Made by a program: the position numbers and the translations under genes. The notes beneath the pieces are model-generated. The model did no database searches, had not been told where the DNA came from, and worked only from the letters and a program-made list of their open reading frames with translations. Below are positions 27,764-39,931 of a stretch of 64,000 bases of DNA, one piece after another (the first letter of the stretch is position 1; each line of letters starts with the position of its first letter). Origin of the DNA: Stappia sp. 28M-7 (GTDB lineage Bacteria > Pseudomonadota > Alphaproteobacteria > Rhizobiales > Stappiaceae); assembly GCF_014252955.1 (NCBI RefSeq), contig NZ_JACMIA010000001.1, forward strand, positions 4,114,258 to 4,178,257, given 5' to 3'.

Positions 27764-27992
27764 GTCGACCCTGTCTTCTGCGGCAGGAGGCGTGCCGACC
27801 GGCAGCCGTGCAACCGCCCCGCGAACCGGTGTCCGCCGCGCCAGTTGCGCCCGGCCTTTCCGCCGGTCCCGCTTGTCGCCCGCCGGCAGACACTCCTGCC
27901 TCGCCGACGGCCCCTCCATGTAGCACCAAGCTGCCACAAAGGAGTTCAAAATTTGTTTTCGTTCGTTACAGGCCGGGCCCCGCCGCCCGGCA

Positions 27993-28026
27993 CGAAAACG
28001 GCCCGGCAGTCGCCTGCCGGGCCGTT
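27993..28026 (-). terminator. Terminator after ftsH
   Basis: AACGGCCCGGCAG (27997-28009) and CTGCCGGGCCGTT (28014-28026) form a perfect 13-bp stem. On the minus strand it runs into TTTTCG, about 24 bp after the ftsH stop. The 230 bp from here to the glmM start show no other feature I can support. Confidence 0.8.
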
Positions 28027-28049
28027 CGCTTGACCTTTTGAGGATGCGG

Positions 28050-29978
<1,929 letters not shown>

Positions 29979-30108
29979 GAGCGGTTCCTTCACCGCGGCA
30001 AGGCGGCGGTCTGCGCTGGAAAGAAGTCCTTCTAAGCCAAAGATAGGTCCGCAGGAACGGGCTGCCAAGGCGACGAAGGAGATTCACACGAAACAGGTCT
30101 CATTTTTC

Positions 30109-31476
30109 TTAAATTTCCCGCCGGCCGAAGGGATTTGTCCCAAGCTCCGGCTGCCACAGGCTTTCCCGCCGTGTGATCGGGACGAGCCGGACACCGACAG
30201 GCGCTTCGCCGGCAAGGCCGGGACAATAGGCCGCATCGGCCGGACCAAGCAGAAGCGGCGCGCCGGCAAAGGACTGCCATGGCCAGTCGCCCACCGCCTT
30301 GCGGTCGATGCCGTGTTCCGAAAGCCGGCCGAGCGGCACCACGCGATACGGCCCGTTTCGCTCGACCTCCAGAAGGAATCGGCGGTCGAAGAGGCCCCGG
30401 CCGGGCCCGGCAAGCTCCAGGGACGCAAGCCCGGTCCGCCCCGGCTCGCGCCAGAAGACGATCTCGCCATCGCGCCGGCGCGCCACCACTCCCGAAAGCG
30501 TCGCCTGAACGCGCTCGCTTGCCGCCAGCCGCTCCACCAGCCCCTCCAGCCGCACCAAGCGCGGCGGATATGCCTCCCCCCCAACCTCCGCCAGCAGTCT
30601 TGCAAGGAGGCGCAGCATCGTCTCGCGCGGCAACGCGGACAGCGTCTCGACGCGCAGCCGCACCGGGCCGGCCGGATGCCGAACGGCGCCAGAGGCCAGT
30701 GCCGCATCGACCTGATCGTCGATGGCGGCAGCGGCCGAAGCCAGCCGGGCTGCGGTCGCGGCGAGCGTGGCGCCATCCAGCCCCTCGCCGGCCAGTGCGG
30801 GCATCAGCTGTCGAATTCTCGTCCGCGCATAGGCGGCATCCTCGTTCGACGGATCCTCCGCATAGGCCTCGCCCGCCGCCGAGCAAGTCGCGACGAGGCT
30901 TGCCTTGCTGACCGTCAGCAGAGGCCGCAACACGGTCACGCAGGCCCCTTTGCCATCGTGCCAGAGGCCCTGCGCCGGCATCGCTGCAAGGCCGTAAACG
31001 CCGCTGCCGCGGGCAAGGCGCAAAAGCAGCGTCTCGGCTTGGTCGTCCTGATGGTGGGCCAGAACCAGCGCCTCGGCTCCAAGCTCGGCACAAGCCGCAA
31101 CCAGCAACTCCCGGCGCAGCTCGCGGGCTGAGGCCTGCCGGTTGGCGGACGGCTTGGGCAAGGTCGATGTCAGGATCCGGCAGGGCAGACCCAGCCGGTC
31201 GCTGAGAGCGGCCACGGCACGCGCCTCGCCTGCCGCCTCCGGGCGCAGGCCGTGATCGAGGGTCAGGACGTGGATGTGGGGGGGAGCGGTCCTGCGCGCG
31301 CGCCAGGCGGCGACAAGCAGCAACAGGGCCGTGGAATCCGGGCCGCCCGACACGGCAAGCGCGAGGCGGCGAAAGGGGGTCAGCAGAGCAAGGAGGGCGT
31401 CGGCCTGCGTCTCACAGACGGGCCGCACGCGGTCAGACGCAGCCACCGCTCTGCTGCTGGGCCTGAGCTTCGGCAC
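30109..31476 (-). CDS. tilS: tRNA(Ile)-lysidine synthase
   Basis: TilS adds lysine to C34 of tRNA-Ile(CAU), changing its decoding from Met to Ile. The 455-residue protein has the PP-loop LALAVSGGPDSTALLLL near residue 40 and the following LTLDHGLRPEA and LAHHQDDQAETLLLRL motifs, then TilS substrate-binding and C-terminal domains. ATG 31476 overlaps the end of cpoB by 44 bp. A GTG at 31428, 4 bp after the cpoB stop, is an alternative that removes 16 non-conserved residues. It is in the usual cpoB-tilS-ftsH order. Confidence 0.92.
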   Translation of the reverse strand: MPKLRPSSRAVAASDRVRPVCETQADALLALLTPFRRLALAVSGGPDSTALLLLVAAWRARRTAPPHIHVLTLDHGLRPEAAGEARAVAALSDRLGLPCRILTSTLPKPSANRQASARELRRELLVAACAELGAEALVLAHHQDDQAETLLLRLARGSGVYGLAAMPAQGLWHDGKGACVTVLRPLLTVSKASLVATCSAAGEAYAEDPSNEDAAYARTRIRQLMPALAGEGLDGATLAATAARLASAAAAIDDQVDAALASGAVRHPAGPVRLRVETLSALPRETMLRLLARLLAEVGGEAYPPRLVRLEGLVERLAASERVQATLSGVVARRRDGEIVFWREPGRTGLASLELAGPGRGLFDRRFLLEVERNGPYRVVPLGRLSEHGIDRKAVGDWPWQSFAGAPLLLGPADAAYCPGLAGEAPVGVRLVPITRRESLWQPELGTNPFGRREI

Positions 31477-32440
31477 GGATCGAGGTCGGCGCGCCAGGAT
31501 ACTTGGTCAAGAGCTCGCTGAAGGTGGCGCAGGCGGCATCCTTCTGGCCGATGCCCTTGAGCGACAGGCCGAGCTTCAGCAGGCTGTCGGTCACCTTGGA
31601 ACTGTCGGGATAGTCGGTGTAGCTCTTCAGGAAAGCGTCGGCCGCATCCCGGTACTGCTTGCGGGCATAGAGGCTTTCGCCCAGCCAGAACTGCGCGTTC
31701 GCCGCCAGCGGGTCGTTCGGATGCTGCTGGAGGAAGTCCTTGAAGCCGGCCTCCGCCCCGGCATAGTCGCCGGCCATGATCATAGAATAGGCGCTGTCAT
31801 AGGACGCCCGCGGCGACGCCGAGTTCGGCGCAGACGCCATGCCGAACGAGTCCTGCGACTGTCCTCCGGAGACGCCGGGGGGCAGGTCGCCCTGCCCTCC
31901 GCCGGCTGCGAAACCGCCCGAGCCGGCCTGACCGCGCGCGAGCGCAGACAGGTCGAGCGGGCCCGCGCCGGGTGCGCCGGAGCCGTCCTGGGAGTAGCCG
32001 CCTTCCGCGCCGAACTCGGCGTCGCCCGACCCATCGGCAGGCAGCTGGCCGAGCGTTCCGGACGCCGGGCCGTAGCTCTCGCCGCTGCCCTGGAGACCGG
32101 CGAGATCGCCAGGCTGACCGGACGGTTGGCCGGCCGGCTGGCCGGGCGCTGCGTCAGACCGCTTGCGGCCGCCCTGCTCCAGCTGCTGGAAACGGTACTC
32201 GTTGTCTTCCTGCATCCGCTGCAGCTGCTCCTGCAGCTGCCGGATCTGGTAGTTGAGCTGCTCGATCTGACCGGTGAGGTTGCGCATCTGCTCCTCGACC
32301 TGGTTGATCCGCACAGCAGCATCACTGTCGTCGCGCGAGCCGAAAAGCTGCGCGGACGCCCCTTGCGGCAACGCAAGCAGCATCACCAGCGCGAACACGC
32401 CGGATAGAATTCTGAAAGCCATGGGTTTCAATCGCTTCAT
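31433..32440 (-). CDS. cpoB: Tol-Pal associated periplasmic protein CpoB (YbgF)
   Basis: CpoB coordinates peptidoglycan synthesis with outer-membrane constriction. The 335-residue protein has a signal peptide ending ASAQ and an N-terminal trimerising coiled coil (about 35-85, INQVEEQMRNLTGQIEQL). A Gly/Ser/Pro/Gln-rich linker of over 100 residues and C-terminal TPR repeats follow (AYSMIMAGDYAGAEAGFKDFL onward). The linker is unusually long. ATG 32440 (MKRLKPMAFRI) is chosen because it gives the signal peptide; the upstream open frame does not. It follows pal with a hairpin between. Confidence 0.88.
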   Translation of the reverse strand: MKRLKPMAFRILSGVFALVMLLALPQGASAQLFGSRDDSDAAVRINQVEEQMRNLTGQIEQLNYQIRQLQEQLQRMQEDNEYRFQQLEQGGRKRSDAAPGQPAGQPSGQPGDLAGLQGSGESYGPASGTLGQLPADGSGDAEFGAEGGYSQDGSGAPGAGPLDLSALARGQAGSGGFAAGGGQGDLPPGVSGGQSQDSFGMASAPNSASPRASYDSAYSMIMAGDYAGAEAGFKDFLQQHPNDPLAANAQFWLGESLYARKQYRDAADAFLKSYTDYPDSSKVTDSLLKLGLSLKGIGQKDAACATFSELLTKYPGAPTSIRAEAQAQQQSGGCV

Positions 32441-32575
32441 GCCTGTCCTCCGCCCGCGCGGCAGCCGGGCGAGTGCCTGACCATCCGCCTGAACGCAATA
32501 GCACAGGGCGCTGCGACTTCGGCCAAATTTTGACGCCGCACGGGGCATCGCTCCGCCCGCCGGGCAGAAACGCAA

Positions 32576-32608
32576 GGGCGGCCGCGACGGTTTCCCGTCC
32601 GGCCGCCC
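32576..32608 (-). terminator. Hairpin after pal
   Basis: On the minus strand GGGCGGCCG-GACGG and CCGTC-CGGCCGCCC (one extra G) pair around a GAAA tetraloop. The following T-run is poor (TTGCGTTT). It may partly terminate, or protect the 3' end of, the tol-pal transcript. Confidence 0.5.
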
Positions 32609-32645
32609 CAAAGGCAGGTCATCGCCGTTCCGGCAGGTAAGCCGG

Positions 32646-33131
32646 TCAGCTTCCGGCGTTGTCGAGCACGGTCACCGCACGACGGTTCTGCGTCCAGCAG
32701 CTCTCGTCGTTGCAAACTGCGACCGGACGCTCCTTGCCGTAGGACACCGTCTTGATGCGGTTGCCCGGAATGCCGCGGGCAACCAGATAGTTGCGCACTG
32801 CATCCGCACGCCTTGCACCAAGCGCGATGTTGTACTGGCGCGTGCCGCGCTCGTCCGCATGACCTTCGATCGTCACCGTGTAGCGGCTGTAGCTGTTCAG
32901 CCACTGGGCCTGCTTGTCCAGCGTCGCGGTCGCCTGCGGCGAGAGCGTCGTCTGGTCGTTGCCGAAGAACACGCGATCGCCCACGTTCACCACAAAGTCC
33001 TGACCGGTGCCGGGCTGGACGTTACCAGTCAGCCCGTCCGGCTTGGTCTGCGCGCAGGCTGCCAGAAGCATCGCGCCTGCGACAACGGAGGCAATGCGCG
33101 CGCCGCGGCCTCGCATCCCGAAATTCATCAT
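32646..33131 (-). CDS. pal: Peptidoglycan-associated lipoprotein
   Basis: Pal anchors the outer membrane to peptidoglycan and is the terminal partner of TolB. The 161-residue precursor has a lipoprotein signal with lipobox LAAC (Cys26). A short linker and an OmpA-like domain follow, containing IEGHADERGTRQYNIALGARRA, the peptidoglycan-binding core. Two Cys (VAVCNDESC) may form a disulphide, common in alphaproteobacterial Pal. It follows tolB by 143 bp. A degenerate TTAA-N7-TTCA sequence lies upstream near 33191. Confidence 0.93.
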   Translation of the reverse strand: MMNFGMRGRGARIASVVAGAMLLAACAQTKPDGLTGNVQPGTGQDFVVNVGDRVFFGNDQTTLSPQATATLDKQAQWLNSYSRYTVTIEGHADERGTRQYNIALGARRADAVRNYLVARGIPGNRIKTVSYGKERPVAVCNDESCWTQNRRAVTVLDNAGS

Positions 33132-33274
33132 CCAATCACACTCCTGATCCCCACCACCCCGACAGGGTAAACACTTCTACAGCGAAACCGGTTAAGCGCG
33201 CGTTCATCAACGTGGTTAACGAAATCTTGCGCGCAGCAAAAGCTGGGGGCCGCCCCTAGCCTAGCCCCGGCTGC

Positions 33275-34630
33275 CTATTCCAGCAAGGGAGACCAGGCCG
33301 GGTCCGAACCGAAGGCCGGGGTCGGCACGCGCTGCTCGTTGTAGCCGGTGAGATCCACGGTCCACAGCTGCGGCCCGCCATTGGCGCCCGGCGTGTCGCG
33401 GAAGAACACCAGCACGCGGCCGTTGGGAGACCAGGCCGGGCCCTCGTTGTGATAGCCCTCGGTCAGCACGCGCTCGCCCGAGCCGTCCGGGCGCATCACG
33501 CCGATCATGAAGCGCCCCTGGTTCATCTTCGTGAAGGCGATGAGATCCCCCCGCGGCGACCAGACCGGCGTCGAGTAGCGCCCCGGCCCGAAGCTGATGC
33601 GCTGCGGATTGCCGCCATTGGCGTCCATCACATACAGCTGCTGCGTGCCGCCACGGTCGGACTCGAAGACGATCCGGCTGCCGTCCGGCGAATAGGACGG
33701 GCTGGTGTCGATGGCCGGCGTGTTGGTCAGCCGCGTGGTGCGGCGCGAGCGCAGGTCCATCTCGAAGATGTTGGCATTGCCGCCCTGCTGCAGGCTCATC
33801 GCCACCCGCTGGCCGTCCGGCGAAAAGCGCGGAGCGAAGGTCATGCCCGGGAAGTTGCCGACCATCTCGCGCTGGCCCGTCTCGATGTTGAGCAGGTAGA
33901 CGCGCGGCTCGGTGCCGGCATAGGCCATGTAGGTCACTTCCTGCCGCGAGGGCGAGAAGCGCGGCGTCAGCACCAGGTCGCTGCCATTGGTCAGGTAGCG
34001 CACATTGGCGCCGTCCTGGTCCATGATGGCCAGCCGCTTGACGCGCTTGTCCTTGGTGCCGGTCTCGTCGATGTAGACGATACGGGTATCGAAATAGCCC
34101 TTCTCGCCGGTCAGCCGCTCATAGATCGCATCCGCGATGATATGGGCCATCCTCCGCCAGTTGTCGGCCGTGGTGTAGAATTGCTGGCCCAGCATCTGCT
34201 GGCCGGCAAAGACGTCCCAAAGGCGGAATTCGGCGCGGATACGTCCGTCCGACTGCCGCTCGATGGCACCGACCACCAGCGCCTGCGCGCCGATCGGGCG
34301 CCAGGAGCCGAACTCCGGCGGCGTGTTCACGTTGACGCCCTTCTCGATGAAGCTGGCCGGGTCGAGCGGCCGGAAGAGACCGGACCGGGCAAGGTCGGCC
34401 TTGATCACGTCGGTGATCTCGGACGCGAGCTTCGCCTCGCCGCCAGCTCCCGAAAAGGCCGGAAGGGCGATGGGCAGCGGCTCGATATTGCCCTGGTTGA
34501 TGACGATCTCCAAAGCTGCCGACGCGCGCTCGGCCGGAAGCAGTCCGAAGCTCAGCACGACCGCTGCAAGCAGCAGGGCGGCCGTTCGCGAGCAGGAGCG
34601 TGCAATGCTGGCAGATGCCTGTCTGATCAT
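33275..34630 (-). CDS. tolB: Tol-Pal system translocation protein TolB
   Basis: TolB is the periplasmic link between TolA and Pal. The 451-residue protein has a signal peptide (about 1-38, hydrophobic [17 protein letters not shown] then ERASA). An N-terminal mixed domain ([17 protein letters not shown]) precedes a six-bladed beta-propeller made of repeated motifs such as [19 protein letters not shown] and [15 protein letters not shown]. Length is normal. It lies between tolA (151 bp away) and pal in the standard order. Confidence 0.93.
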   Translation of the reverse strand: MIRQASASIARSCSRTAALLLAAVVLSFGLLPAERASAALEIVINQGNIEPLPIALPAFSGAGGEAKLASEITDVIKADLARSGLFRPLDPASFIEKGVNVNTPPEFGSWRPIGAQALVVGAIERQSDGRIRAEFRLWDVFAGQQMLGQQFYTTADNWRRMAHIIADAIYERLTGEKGYFDTRIVYIDETGTKDKRVKRLAIMDQDGANVRYLTNGSDLVLTPRFSPSRQEVTYMAYAGTEPRVYLLNIETGQREMVGNFPGMTFAPRFSPDGQRVAMSLQQGGNANIFEMDLRSRRTTRLTNTPAIDTSPSYSPDGSRIVFESDRGGTQQLYVMDANGGNPQRISFGPGRYSTPVWSPRGDLIAFTKMNQGRFMIGVMRPDGSGERVLTEGYHNEGPAWSPNGRVLVFFRDTPGANGGPQLWTVDLTGYNEQRVPTPAFGSDPAWSPLLE

Positions 34631-34781
34631 ACTCTAGGCTCCGTCGGTCCTTGTGTCGCGGCGTACCGCGAATGCGGTGGCGCCGATGTCCGGCCCATCC
34701 GTTGCTTGAGAATTGGTCATTTTCGCGTCCCTTACGGATCTTGGCACATCCGCAAAGGCTGCAGCACGTCCCGACCCATGC

Positions 34782-35738
34782 CTAACCGCCGAGCAGTTCG
34801 CGTGGATCGAACTCGATTTCCACCTCCCGCCAGGCCTCGTATTTCGCTGCGGGAAGCGAATAGGGCGCGCAGCGCAGAACCGCCCGGCGAGCACTCTCGG
34901 CCGCAATGCCAAAGGTCGGGTTGGAACTGGAGTTGATCACCGAGGGTTCGCGGTCGATTTCGCCGGCGATGGTCAGGGAGAATTTCAGCTTCACAGTCAG
35001 ATCGCCAGCGCCGGCCGCACCCGCGGGCGGGTTCCAGCAGCGCGAGATCTGTCCGCGCAGCGCATCGATTTCCGACTGGCTCATCGTCACGCCGCTCTGA
35101 CCGCGACGGCTGCCGAGCGAGGCCGGCTGCGTCGAATTCGAGCTCGACCCGCCCGCCGGCTCCACCTTGTTGAGCAGCGCGGCGATCTCGTTCGGATTGA
35201 AGTTCTCGCGCGGCGGTTCGCGCCGCGGCTGCGGCGGCGGGGTCGGCTTGGAACGCGGGCGCACGGTCGGCGGCGGCGGTGTTTCCGCCACCTTCTTCTC
35301 GGGCTCGGGCGTCGGGGCAGGTGCCGGCTCGGGCTCCGCGCGTGGTGCCGGCGGCTCCGGCTGCGGCGCGGGCGGCTCAGGCTGAGGCGCCGGAGGCTCC
35401 GGTGTCGGCGGCTCGGGCGCCGGGGTCGGCTCGGGGGTGGGTGCCGGCGTCGGCTCAGGCGCTGCCTGGTTCGGTCGCTTGGCCTCGGTTTCGGCCGGCT
35501 TTTCTTCCGCCTTCGGCTCTTCGACGGGCTTTTCCGTCGGGCGGGTCGCCTCGACCTCGCGTACTTCCGCCGTCTTCTCGCCGATGCGCAGACGCGTCAG
35601 CTCGGAGACCGGAACCAGATCGACAGGCAGGGTATCGACCGGGGCGATGTCGAACGGCTTCGCATCGGGGAATGAGACCACTCCCCAAAGCAGCACGGCC
35701 AGATGGCCCGCAGTCGATGCGATGAGCCCGACACGCAT
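34782..35738 (-). CDS. tolA: Cell-envelope protein TolA
   Basis: TolA spans the periplasm and transmits TolQR energy to the outer membrane. The 318-residue protein has one N-terminal helix (VGLIASTAGHLAVLLWGVVSF). A long central Pro/Glu/Lys-rich region (about 45-200) contains repeated PEPPAP units, replacing the Ala/Lys helix of enterics. The C-terminal TonB-like domain carries SEIDALRGQISRCWNPPAG. It starts 5 bp after tolR, so they are coupled. The repetitive segment is compositionally low-complexity. Confidence 0.88.
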   Translation of the reverse strand: MRVGLIASTAGHLAVLLWGVVSFPDAKPFDIAPVDTLPVDLVPVSELTRLRIGEKTAEVREVEATRPTEKPVEEPKAEEKPAETEAKRPNQAAPEPTPAPTPEPTPAPEPPTPEPPAPQPEPPAPQPEPPAPRAEPEPAPAPTPEPEKKVAETPPPPTVRPRSKPTPPPQPRREPPRENFNPNEIAALLNKVEPAGGSSSNSTQPASLGSRRGQSGVTMSQSEIDALRGQISRCWNPPAGAAGAGDLTVKLKFSLTIAGEIDREPSVINSSSNPTFGIAAESARRAVLRCAPYSLPAAKYEAWREVEIEFDPRELLGG

Positions 35739-35743
35739 GTTGC

Positions 35744-36193
35744 CTACTGCTGCTCCTCGAGCGTCACAAGGCCGAGCCGCTTGTAGCCGGCCGCGTTGAT
35801 GCGCCCCATCACCCCCATGATCGTGCCGTAGTCGGCATCCCGGTCGCCGCGCACGAAGATGCGCTCCTCGTAGCCGTTGCGCGCGATCGCCTCCAGCTTC
35901 GGCACCACCTCGTCGGCGGCGATCTCCGTGTCCTGGATATAGATGCGCCCATCGGCAGCGACCGAAATCGTGATCGGCTCCGTTGCCCCTTCCAGGGGCT
36001 TGGCCTGGGTCTCCGGCAGGTCGAGCGGCACGCCCACGGTGAGCAGCGGCGCAGCAACCATGAAGATGATCAGCAGCACGAGCATCACGTCCACGAAGGG
36101 CGTGACGTTGATCTCGCTCATCGGCTGATGGCGCTTTCGGCGACGGCGGCGACCGGCCTCCTCGGGCGCCGCACCGGCGGACTGCATGCCCAT
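35744..36193 (-). CDS. tolR: Tol-Pal system protein TolR
   Basis: TolR, with TolQ, forms the proton channel energising TolA. The 149-residue protein has a basic N-terminus (EEAGRRRRRKRHQPMSEINVTP) and one membrane helix FVDVMLVLLIIFMVAAPLL carrying the proton-binding Asp. A periplasmic domain (ISVAADGRIYIQDTEI) follows. ATG 36193 (MGMQSAGAA) is chosen by family start and is 4 bp from the tolQ stop. Between tolQ and tolA in a tight operon. Confidence 0.93.
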   Translation of the reverse strand: MGMQSAGAAPEEAGRRRRRKRHQPMSEINVTPFVDVMLVLLIIFMVAAPLLTVGVPLDLPETQAKPLEGATEPITISVAADGRIYIQDTEIAADEVVPKLEAIARNGYEERIFVRGDRDADYGTIMGVMGRINAAGYKRLGLVTLEEQQ

Positions 36194-36197
36194 GGGG

Positions 36198-36911
<714 letters not shown>

Positions 36912-37070
36912 CTAATTCAGGACCTCTTGCCCGATACCATTGGCGCACATGCCGGATCGGTTGCCGGTTGCCCGTATCGATCGGGCCAGTCGGTTTGTCC
37001 GCTGATCGACCGCCTCAATGACGAGCGATTTTGGCGAAACTGGGACTGTTTCCGCCGATAACCTGCGGCA

Positions 37071-37085
37071 TTAAGCCAGCGTTAA
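37071..37085 (-). promoter_or_regulatory. CtrA-type box upstream of tolQ
   Basis: TTAA (37071-37074), GCCAGCG, TTAA (37082-37085) match TTAA-N7-TTAA exactly. The gap 36912-37098 separates ybgC from tolQ. On the minus strand TTATCG lies nine bases after the box and may be a -10. The spacer differs by one base from that of the box ahead of the outer-membrane protein gene, read on the opposite strand. Confidence 0.55.
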
Positions 37086-37098
37086 GGTTACTGTCCCG

Positions 37099-37572
37099 TT
37101 AAGACGGCGACATGTCACCGGCAAGGCGCGCGGCCAGCGCCTCCGGCAGGCGACGTGGGCGTCCTTCCGGAGAGATCACGGCCACCGTCACCGCTGCGGC
37201 GAAAAGCAGCACCCCCTCGCGGCGGACTTCCTGAGCCAGGACGATGCGCGCACCGCGCGCTTCCCTGAGGTGCGTTTCGACCTCGAGCAGGTCGTCGATC
37301 CGGGCCGGGGCATGGAAATCGATCTCCATGTGCCGGACGGCAAAGGCCAGCGGCTCGCCGTGCGCCCCGCTCGCAAGTTCGTTGTGGTGGATGCCGCAAA
37401 GGCGCAGAAAATCCGAGCGTCCCCGCTCGGCGAATTTCAGATAGGCGGCGTGATAGACCACGCCGGTGAAATCCGTGTCCTCGTAATAGACCCGCACCGG
37501 CAGGACATGGCGCCCGGCCTCCAGCCGGCCGGCAAGATCCGGCCAGCGCGGCGCATCTTCACGCGTCGTCAT
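37099..37572 (-). CDS. ybgC: Acyl-CoA thioesterase YbgC, Tol-Pal associated
   Basis: YbgC is a hot-dog fold thioesterase encoded with tol-pal genes and linked to phospholipid metabolism. The 157-residue protein shows the catalytic Asp region [25 protein letters not shown] and a following core ending AVISPEG. ATG 37572 overlaps the ruvB stop by 14 bp, so the two are translationally coupled. The transcript may continue into tolQ, although a probable tol promoter intervenes. Confidence 0.92.
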   Translation of the reverse strand: MTTREDAPRWPDLAGRLEAGRHVLPVRVYYEDTDFTGVVYHAAYLKFAERGRSDFLRLCGIHHNELASGAHGEPLAFAVRHMEIDFHAPARIDDLLEVETHLREARGARIVLAQEVRREGVLLFAAAVTVAVISPEGRPRRLPEALAARLAGDMSPS

Positions 37573-38605
37573 CGGTGAACAGCCCGAGCTGCGGCACGTT
37601 GGAGCCCTGCGGCACCGCAAGGCCGAGATGCTGGAAGGCCTGTGGCGTCAGGATGCGGCCGCGCGGCGTGCGCTGGATGTAGCCCTGCTGGATCAGATAG
37701 GGCTCGACGATCTCCTCGATGGCATCGCGCGGCTCCGACAGGGCGGCGGCGATGGTCTCGATGCCAACGGGACCGCCGCCGAATTTCAGCGCGATCTGGT
37801 TCAGATAGCGCCGGTCGAGCTGGTCGAGGCCAGCGCTGTCCACCTCCAGCTGGGTCAGCGCCCGGTCGGCAATCGCCGCATCCACCGTTTCCTGCCCGCC
37901 GACAACGGCGAAATCGCGCACCCGCCGCAGCAGGCGGCCGGCGATGCGCGGCGTGCCACGTGCGCGCCGGGCGATTTCGCGGGCTCCGTCGTCGCTCATG
38001 CCGATGCCGAGAATGCGCGCGCCGCGGCGCACGATCAGCTCCAGCTCCTCGGAGGTGTAGAACTGCAGGCGGACCGGAATGCCGAACCGGTCGCGCAGCG
38101 GCGTCGTCAAGAGGCCGAGCCGCGTCGTTGCCGCCACGAGGGTGAAGCGCGCCAGATCGATCTTCACCGAACGCGCCGCCGGCCCCTCGCCGATGATCAG
38201 GTCGAGCTGGAAGTCCTCCATCGCCGGATAGAGCACTTCCTCGACGGCCGGGCTGAGACGATGGATCTCGTCGATGAACAGCACGTCGCGCTCTTCCAGA
38301 TTGGTCAGCAGCGCGGCGAGATCGCCGGCCTTGGCGATGACCGGCCCGGACGTCGCGCGGAAATTCACGCCGAGCTCTCGCGCCATGATCTGCGCAAGCG
38401 TCGTCTTGCCGAGCCCCGGAGGCCCGACGAACAGCACGTGATCGAGCGATTCGCCCCGCGCCTTGGCGGCGCCGATGAAGACCTTGAGATTGGCGCGCGC
38501 CTGCGCCTGGCCGACGAAATCATCGAGCACCTGCGGGCGCATCGTCGTGTCGATCTCGTCGCCGCGCAGTTCGGGCGAGACGAGACGGCCGGCGTCCTCG
38601 CTCAT
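37559..38605 (-). CDS. ruvB: Holliday junction helicase subunit RuvB
   Basis: RuvB is the AAA+ motor that drives branch migration with RuvA. The 348-residue protein has the N-terminal [12 protein letters not shown] segment, Walker [13 protein letters not shown] near residue 65, Walker [10 protein letters not shown], sensor motif [19 protein letters not shown] and a C-terminal winged-helix domain ([13 protein letters not shown]). It overlaps ruvA by four bases upstream and ybgC downstream. Order ruvC-ruvA-ruvB is standard. Confidence 0.95.
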   Translation of the reverse strand: MSEDAGRLVSPELRGDEIDTTMRPQVLDDFVGQAQARANLKVFIGAAKARGESLDHVLFVGPPGLGKTTLAQIMARELGVNFRATSGPVIAKAGDLAALLTNLEERDVLFIDEIHRLSPAVEEVLYPAMEDFQLDLIIGEGPAARSVKIDLARFTLVAATTRLGLLTTPLRDRFGIPVRLQFYTSEELELIVRRGARILGIGMSDDGAREIARRARGTPRIAGRLLRRVRDFAVVGGQETVDAAIADRALTQLEVDSAGLDQLDRRYLNQIALKFGGGPVGIETIAAALSEPRDAIEEIVEPYLIQQGYIQRTPRGRILTPQAFQHLGLAVPQGSNVPQLGLFTDDDA

Positions 38606-39216
38606 CTGGCAAGCTCCTTGAGGCCGAGACGGATCAGTGTGGCGGCCTCGGCCCCCTCGCCTGCGCTCTTGACGGCGGCGGCCACCGCGGCGCTCGCCTG
38701 CGCCTGCTGGTAGCCGAGATTGACGAGGGCAGACACCGCATCGCCCACCGCCGTCGGCACGGCGGCCGAGGCCTGCTGCGAGGCCGCGATGGTGCCCGCA
38801 TCGACGCTGGCGAAAGCCGGCGCCTTGCTCTTCAGTTCGGTGACGATGCGCTCGGCCACCCGCTTGCCGATGCCCGGCGCGCGGGCGATCTGGGCCGTGT
38901 CGCCCAGAGCAACGGCATTGGCGAGTTCGGACGCCCGCATCACGCCGAGGGCGGCAAGCGCCACCTTGGCGCCCACCCCCTGCACCGTCATCAGAAGCTG
39001 GAACCAGGCTTTCTCGGAGGCGCTGGAAAACCCGTAAAGGCGGATCAGGTCCTCGCGCACCAGGGTCTCGATATGCAGCACCGCCGCCTCGCCGCGTCCG
39101 GGAAGCCCCTGCAGCACGCGCGCAGGCGCAAAGACCAGATAGCCGACGCCATGCACGTCGAGGATCAGGTGATCGTCGCCGATCTCGTCAACCACGCCCT
39201 TTAGCTTGCCGATCAT
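38602..39216 (-). CDS. ruvA: Holliday junction DNA-binding subunit RuvA
   Basis: RuvA binds four-way DNA junctions and loads RuvB. The 204-residue protein starts [20 protein letters not shown] (domain I) and contains two helix-hairpin-helix motifs ([14 protein letters not shown] and [13 protein letters not shown]). An Ala-rich linker and a small C-terminal RuvB-binding domain ending [11 protein letters not shown] follow. ATG 39216 is the family start. It is 43 bp after ruvC. Confidence 0.94.
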   Translation of the reverse strand: MIGKLKGVVDEIGDDHLILDVHGVGYLVFAPARVLQGLPGRGEAAVLHIETLVREDLIRLYGFSSASEKAWFQLLMTVQGVGAKVALAALGVMRASELANAVALGDTAQIARAPGIGKRVAERIVTELKSKAPAFASVDAGTIAASQQASAAVPTAVGDAVSALVNLGYQQAQASAAVAAAVKSAGEGAEAATLIRLGLKELAR

Positions 39217-39259
39217 GCCCGTTTCCCGGCTCCCTGTTTCGCGGCACCCGTCGAAAGCC

Positions 39260-39778
39260 TCATCGCGCCAGCTTCTCGGCAATGCGCGCCGCGGCCGGCG
39301 TCACCCGGTGCTGGGCATGGCAGATGGCGATGGCCAGCGCATCGGCAGCGTCGTCCGAGTTGAACGTCGCCTTCGGCATCAGGACCTTCACCATCATGCG
39401 GATCTGGTCCTTTTCCGCGTGGCCGGTGCCGACCACGGTCTTCTTGACGAGGTTCGGCGCATACTCGGCCACGTCCAAGCCGTTCAGCGCCGGCACGAGC
39501 AGCGCGATACCGCGCGCTTGGCCGAGCTTGAGCGTCGCGCCCGCATCCTTGTTGACGAAGGTCAGCTCGACCGCCGCCTCGTGCGGTGCCTGCTGCCCGA
39601 CAACCTCCTGCAGCCCGTCATGCAACTGGCGCAAACGATCAGACAGCGGCAGGCGGTTGTCGGAAACGACCGTGCCGCTGGCCGCGAACGTCATGCGGTT
39701 TCCCTCCACGACGATCACGCCCCAGCCGGTGCGGCGGAGACCGGGATCGATACCGAGTATGCGAATCGGGAGTGCCAT
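39260..39778 (-). CDS. ruvC: Holliday junction resolvase RuvC
   Basis: RuvC cuts Holliday junctions symmetrically. The 172-residue protein begins [17 protein letters not shown] with the first catalytic Asp. Further acidic residues lie in [20 protein letters not shown] and near the C-terminal [14 protein letters not shown] chose ATG 39778. An upstream ATG at 39799 repeats the same first codons (MALPI twice) and gives a seven-residue extension; neither has a clear ribosome site. Confidence 0.92.
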   Translation of the reverse strand: MALPIRILGIDPGLRRTGWGVIVVEGNRMTFAASGTVVSDNRLPLSDRLRQLHDGLQEVVGQQAPHEAAVELTFVNKDAGATLKLGQARGIALLVPALNGLDVAEYAPNLVKKTVVGTGHAEKDQIRMMVKVLMPKATFNSDDAADALAIAICHAQHRVTPAAARIAEKLAR

Positions 39779-39870
39779 GGAACAAATCGGTAACGCCATT
39801 CGCCGCGCCTGACCAGCACGGACATGCCCGAGGGGCCGCAAACCAGCAGAAAACCGGGCCTTGGAAACGG

Positions 39871-39904
39871 CAAGAGCCCGGCAGGACAGCCTGCCGGGCT
39901 CTTG
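39871..39904 (-). terminator. Hairpin after yebC
   Basis: CAAGAGCCCGGCAGG (39871-39885) and CCTGCCGGGCTCTTG (39890-39904) form a perfect 15-bp stem with a four-base loop, 27 bp after the yebC stop. The downstream T-run is weak (CCGTTTCC). Confidence 0.65.
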
Positions 39905-39931
39905 CATCAGCGCCAGGGAGAAACGCCTCGC

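Noticed and set aside
33191-33206. CtrA site upstream of pal
   Set aside because: TTAA-N7-TTCA has a mismatch in the second core and lies within the tol-pal operon. Too weak to call.
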